Source of the DNA: Nitrospirota bacterium
GTDB lineage: Bacteria > Nitrospirota > Nitrospiria > Nitrospirales > UBA8639
Assembly: GCA_003233615.1 (NCBI GenBank)
Contig: QIMB01000066.1
Coordinates: forward strand, 1-6,549
DNA: 6,549 nucleotides
Direction of reading: 5' to 3'
Every line of letters starts with the position of its first letter. Within the stretch, counting starts at the first letter, position 1. The position numbers and the translations under genes are program-made. The notes under the pieces were generated by a model. That model did not search any database, had not been told where the DNA came from, and saw nothing but the letters and a program-made list of their open reading frames with translations. Of the stretch, positions 5,408 through 6,549 are shown in pieces.

Positions 5408-5435
5408 ATAATATCACTATTGATACTATTGTCAA
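5408..5435 (-). promoter_or_regulatory. hicA-hicB promoter with overlapping operator-like palindrome
   Basis: On the minus strand TTGACA (5430-5435, perfect -35) is followed after 16 bases by TATTAT (5408-5413, 5 of 6 -10 bases). Within and beside the -10 lies a near-palindrome at 5412-5425, with arms TATCA and TGATA. That is where a ribbon-helix-helix antitoxin such as HicB would be expected to bind for autorepression. The promoter match is seen directly; operator function is inference. Confidence 0.7.
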
Positions 5436-5441
5436 GAATGA

Positions 5442-5459
5442 ATGTGCTCTTGAGCACAT
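5442..5459. promoter_or_regulatory. Perfect 18-bp palindrome upstream of the hicA promoter
   Basis: ATGTGCTC-TT-GAGCACAT is a perfect inverted repeat with 8-base arms, starting 7 bases upstream of the hicA -35. The loop is too short for a good RNA hairpin, and position suggests a binding site for a dimeric regulator (HicB or another). Confidence 0.5.
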
Positions 5460-5562
5460 CAAAAGCTCGATTACAAGAGTCCTACCCGGCTATGCCCGGT
5501 TAGGGTAAACCTCAAAAAATAGTTGGCGTGACAAAGACCTCCTTGGTATTGACTCATGCCAT

Positions 5563-5893
5563 TTAGCCAATGATCAGCAGTGCCTCATTAGGATTGTTGA
5601 GAAATCCCTTGATGGTATGTTCTTCATGAACAAACAGCTCGTGAAGATGTCGTGTGGAACAATTTCCTATTCTCAATTGAATAACCTTTGGTGGATGACC
5701 ATGGGAGACTTCTTTGTAAAAAGTCGGAATCTTTGGAAATAATGACGAATCCCTCCTTCAAAGCCAATTGCCAGATGACTTCATCGTCATTGCCGGTTAG
5801 GCCAAAGTCCTTGACATGTTTAGAGCCAGGAAATACGGAATCGAGAATGGGAGGGGGTTTAAAGGAAAGATTCTGGTCGAAAAACAGCTTTAT
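5563..5893 (-). pseudogene. DUF5615 PIN-like toxin, copy 2: start codon lost and frameshifted
   Basis: From 5893 the frame reads KLFFDQNLSF, then FPGSKHVKDFGLTGNDDEVIWQLAL, then GFVIISKDSDF, the full motif set of a DUF5615 PIN-like nuclease toxin with acidic residues kept. Two lesions stand out. First, the position of the start codon is ATA instead of ATG. In many such pairs antitoxin and toxin overlap as ATGA; here it reads ATAA, which keeps an antitoxin stop but removes the toxin start. Second, after FLQRSL the frame shifts near 5701-5708 (two bases missing or one extra). The correct frame resumes as HPPKVIQLRIGNCSTRHLHELFVHEEH and ends LLIIG, TAA 5563-5565. No nearby replacement ATG or GTG start is obvious in the main frame. 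It is better preserved than copy 1 but probably inactive. Confidence 0.85.
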
Positions 5894-6114
5894 GCCAGGG
5901 GCGCGGAAAGCTTCCTCTCACGATCAGCAGCAAACGAGAGACACGCATGGATATCATCTTTGGTCAATTCAGGGAAATCACTGATAATCTCGTCTTCCGT
6001 CATCCCTGAAGCCAAATATTCCAGCACATCCGAGACAGTAACCCGCATGCCTCTAATGCAAGGTTTTCCACTTCGCTTTCCAGGTTCGATGGTGATGATA
6101 TCTCGGTAATTCAT
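5890..6114 (-). CDS. DUF433 antitoxin (intact copy)
   Basis: The 74-aa product MNYRDIITIEPGKRSGKPCI...TVSDVLEYLASGMTEDEIISDFPELTKDDIHACLSFAADRERKLSAPLA is a complete DUF433 protein. These are small helix-turn-helix DNA-binding antitoxins usually encoded directly before a DUF5615 or PIN-type RNase toxin. The ATG at 6114 is preferred over a TTG two codons upstream because the MNY start is shared by all three copies in the window. The TAA stop (5890-5892) overlaps the mutated start of the broken toxin gene. No Shine-Dalgarno sequence is visible. It begins 55 bases after the slyD stop and might be read from slyD transcription. With its toxin broken it may persist as a repressor, protect against related toxins elsewhere, or simply not yet have decayed. 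Confidence 0.88.
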   Translation of the reverse strand: MNYRDIITIEPGKRSGKPCIRGMRVTVSDVLEYLASGMTEDEIISDFPELTKDDIHACLSFAADRERKLSAPLA

Positions 6115-6169
6115 AGTCAATATAGTACCCCGTGACTGTAAAAATAACCCATTCTACGCCTACAGCGAT

Positions 6170-6549
6170 CTAATGACTATGGCCATCACCCTCGTGGGTA
6201 TGCCCATGATCAAGCTCTTCTTTTGTCGCTTCCCGTACACTAAGAATTTTGATATCAAAATTTAATGCGACTCCGGCTAGAGGGTGATTGATATCAATAG
6301 TGACGTTATCCCCCTCCACCTTGGTCACCATAATATGCTGCTCAGTTCCGTCAGGCGCCTGTGCCTGAAAGGCCATTCCCACTTCCACAACATCAACACC
6401 CTCAAATGCCGATCGCTCGATCGTCTTCACACCGTTTGGGACGACCTCTCCATAGGCTTCGGCTGGCTCAACTCTAACCTTGAAAGAATCGCCCTCTCCT
6501 TTTCCCACTAAAGCCTTTTCCAAACCTGGCACAATATTTCCCGCACCAT
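6170..6549 (-). CDS. slyD: SlyD-type FKBP peptidyl-prolyl isomerase (5' end outside window)
   Basis: The frame is open to the window edge and shows 125 residues beginning GAGNIVPGLEKALVGKGEGD. A GTG at 6532 encodes Val inside the conserved NIVPGLE, so it is not the start; the first 40 or so residues are missing. Visible landmarks are VEPAEAYGEVVPNGV, then the insert-in-flap region (about 35-85). These are followed by TIDINHPLAGVALNFDIKILSVREATKEEL, diagnostic for SlyD, and a short His-rich tail HGHTHEGDGHSH. SlyD is a cytoplasmic prolyl isomerase and chaperone; His-rich tails bind nickel in Enterobacteria, and this short tail could bind metal weakly. The TAG is at 6170-6172. A decayed copy of its 3' end is at 3793-3966. 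Confidence 0.92.
   Translation of the reverse strand, partial: GAGNIVPGLEKALVGKGEGDSFKVRVEPAEAYGEVVPNGVKTIERSAFEGVDVVEVGMAFQAQAPDGTEQHIMVTKVEGDNVTIDINHPLAGVALNFDIKILSVREATKEELDHGHTHEGDGHSH

Noticed and set aside
5254..5457. Minus-strand 67-codon frame MLKSTFILDNSINSD...
   Set aside because: It overlaps hicA in another frame and begins inside the promoter and palindrome region. HicA motifs clearly identify the real frame.
5484..5500. ACCCGGC-TAT-GCCCGGT hairpin downstream of the broken DUF5615 gene as a terminator
   Set aside because: The stem has a central mismatch and is not followed by a T-run in the direction of transcription, so termination cannot be supported.

Overview
The window looks like accessory DNA between two housekeeping genes, each cut by a window edge. 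On the left is the 3' end of a RecQ-type helicase gene (+). On the right is most of a SlyD-type FKBP prolyl isomerase gene (-). Everything between them that looks coding lies on the minus strand. Base composition is moderate. One palindromic repeat resembles an intergenic repeat I recall from Nitrospira genomes, and the toxin-antitoxin (TA) families fit that group, so a Nitrospira-like bacterium is my best guess. This is recall, not a search result.

Right to left, in the direction of transcription, the layout is as follows. (1) slyD (5'-truncated by the window). (2) An intact DUF433 antitoxin gene, followed by a DUF5615 PIN-like toxin gene that has lost its start codon and carries a frameshift. 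(3) A complete hicA-hicB pair with a recognisable promoter and two palindromes. (4) A chimeric remnant: the first 38 codons of a DUF433 gene joined to the tail of a different gene, probably a toxin, directly upstream of an intact but apparently orphan hicB. (5) A degenerate copy of the last 57 codons of slyD. (6) About 0.7 kb without a gene, holding two palindromic elements and a cluster of small hairpins. (7) An unrecognised 254-aa gene. (8) A second DUF433-DUF5615 module, frameshifted, fused and internally deleted. (9) A DUF3800 gene ending tail-to-tail with recQ.

The main result is the history of the region. The slyD tail at 3793-3966 and the decayed DUF433-DUF5615 module at 1780-2279 each retain a few bases of the slyD-DUF433 spacer found intact at 6115-6169. 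They therefore look like two halves of one tandem copy of the slyD-3'/DUF433/DUF5615 segment, split by about 1.47 kb of later DNA (roughly 2300-3766) that carries the 254-aa gene and the palindromic repeats.

The island thus holds three DUF433 copies (one intact), two DUF5615 copies (both broken), two hicB genes (both intact) and one intact hicA. Antitoxins survive better than toxins. The only TA system likely to be working is hicA-hicB. DUF3800 and the 254-aa protein are plausible accessory or defence cargo, but their functions cannot be read from the sequence.
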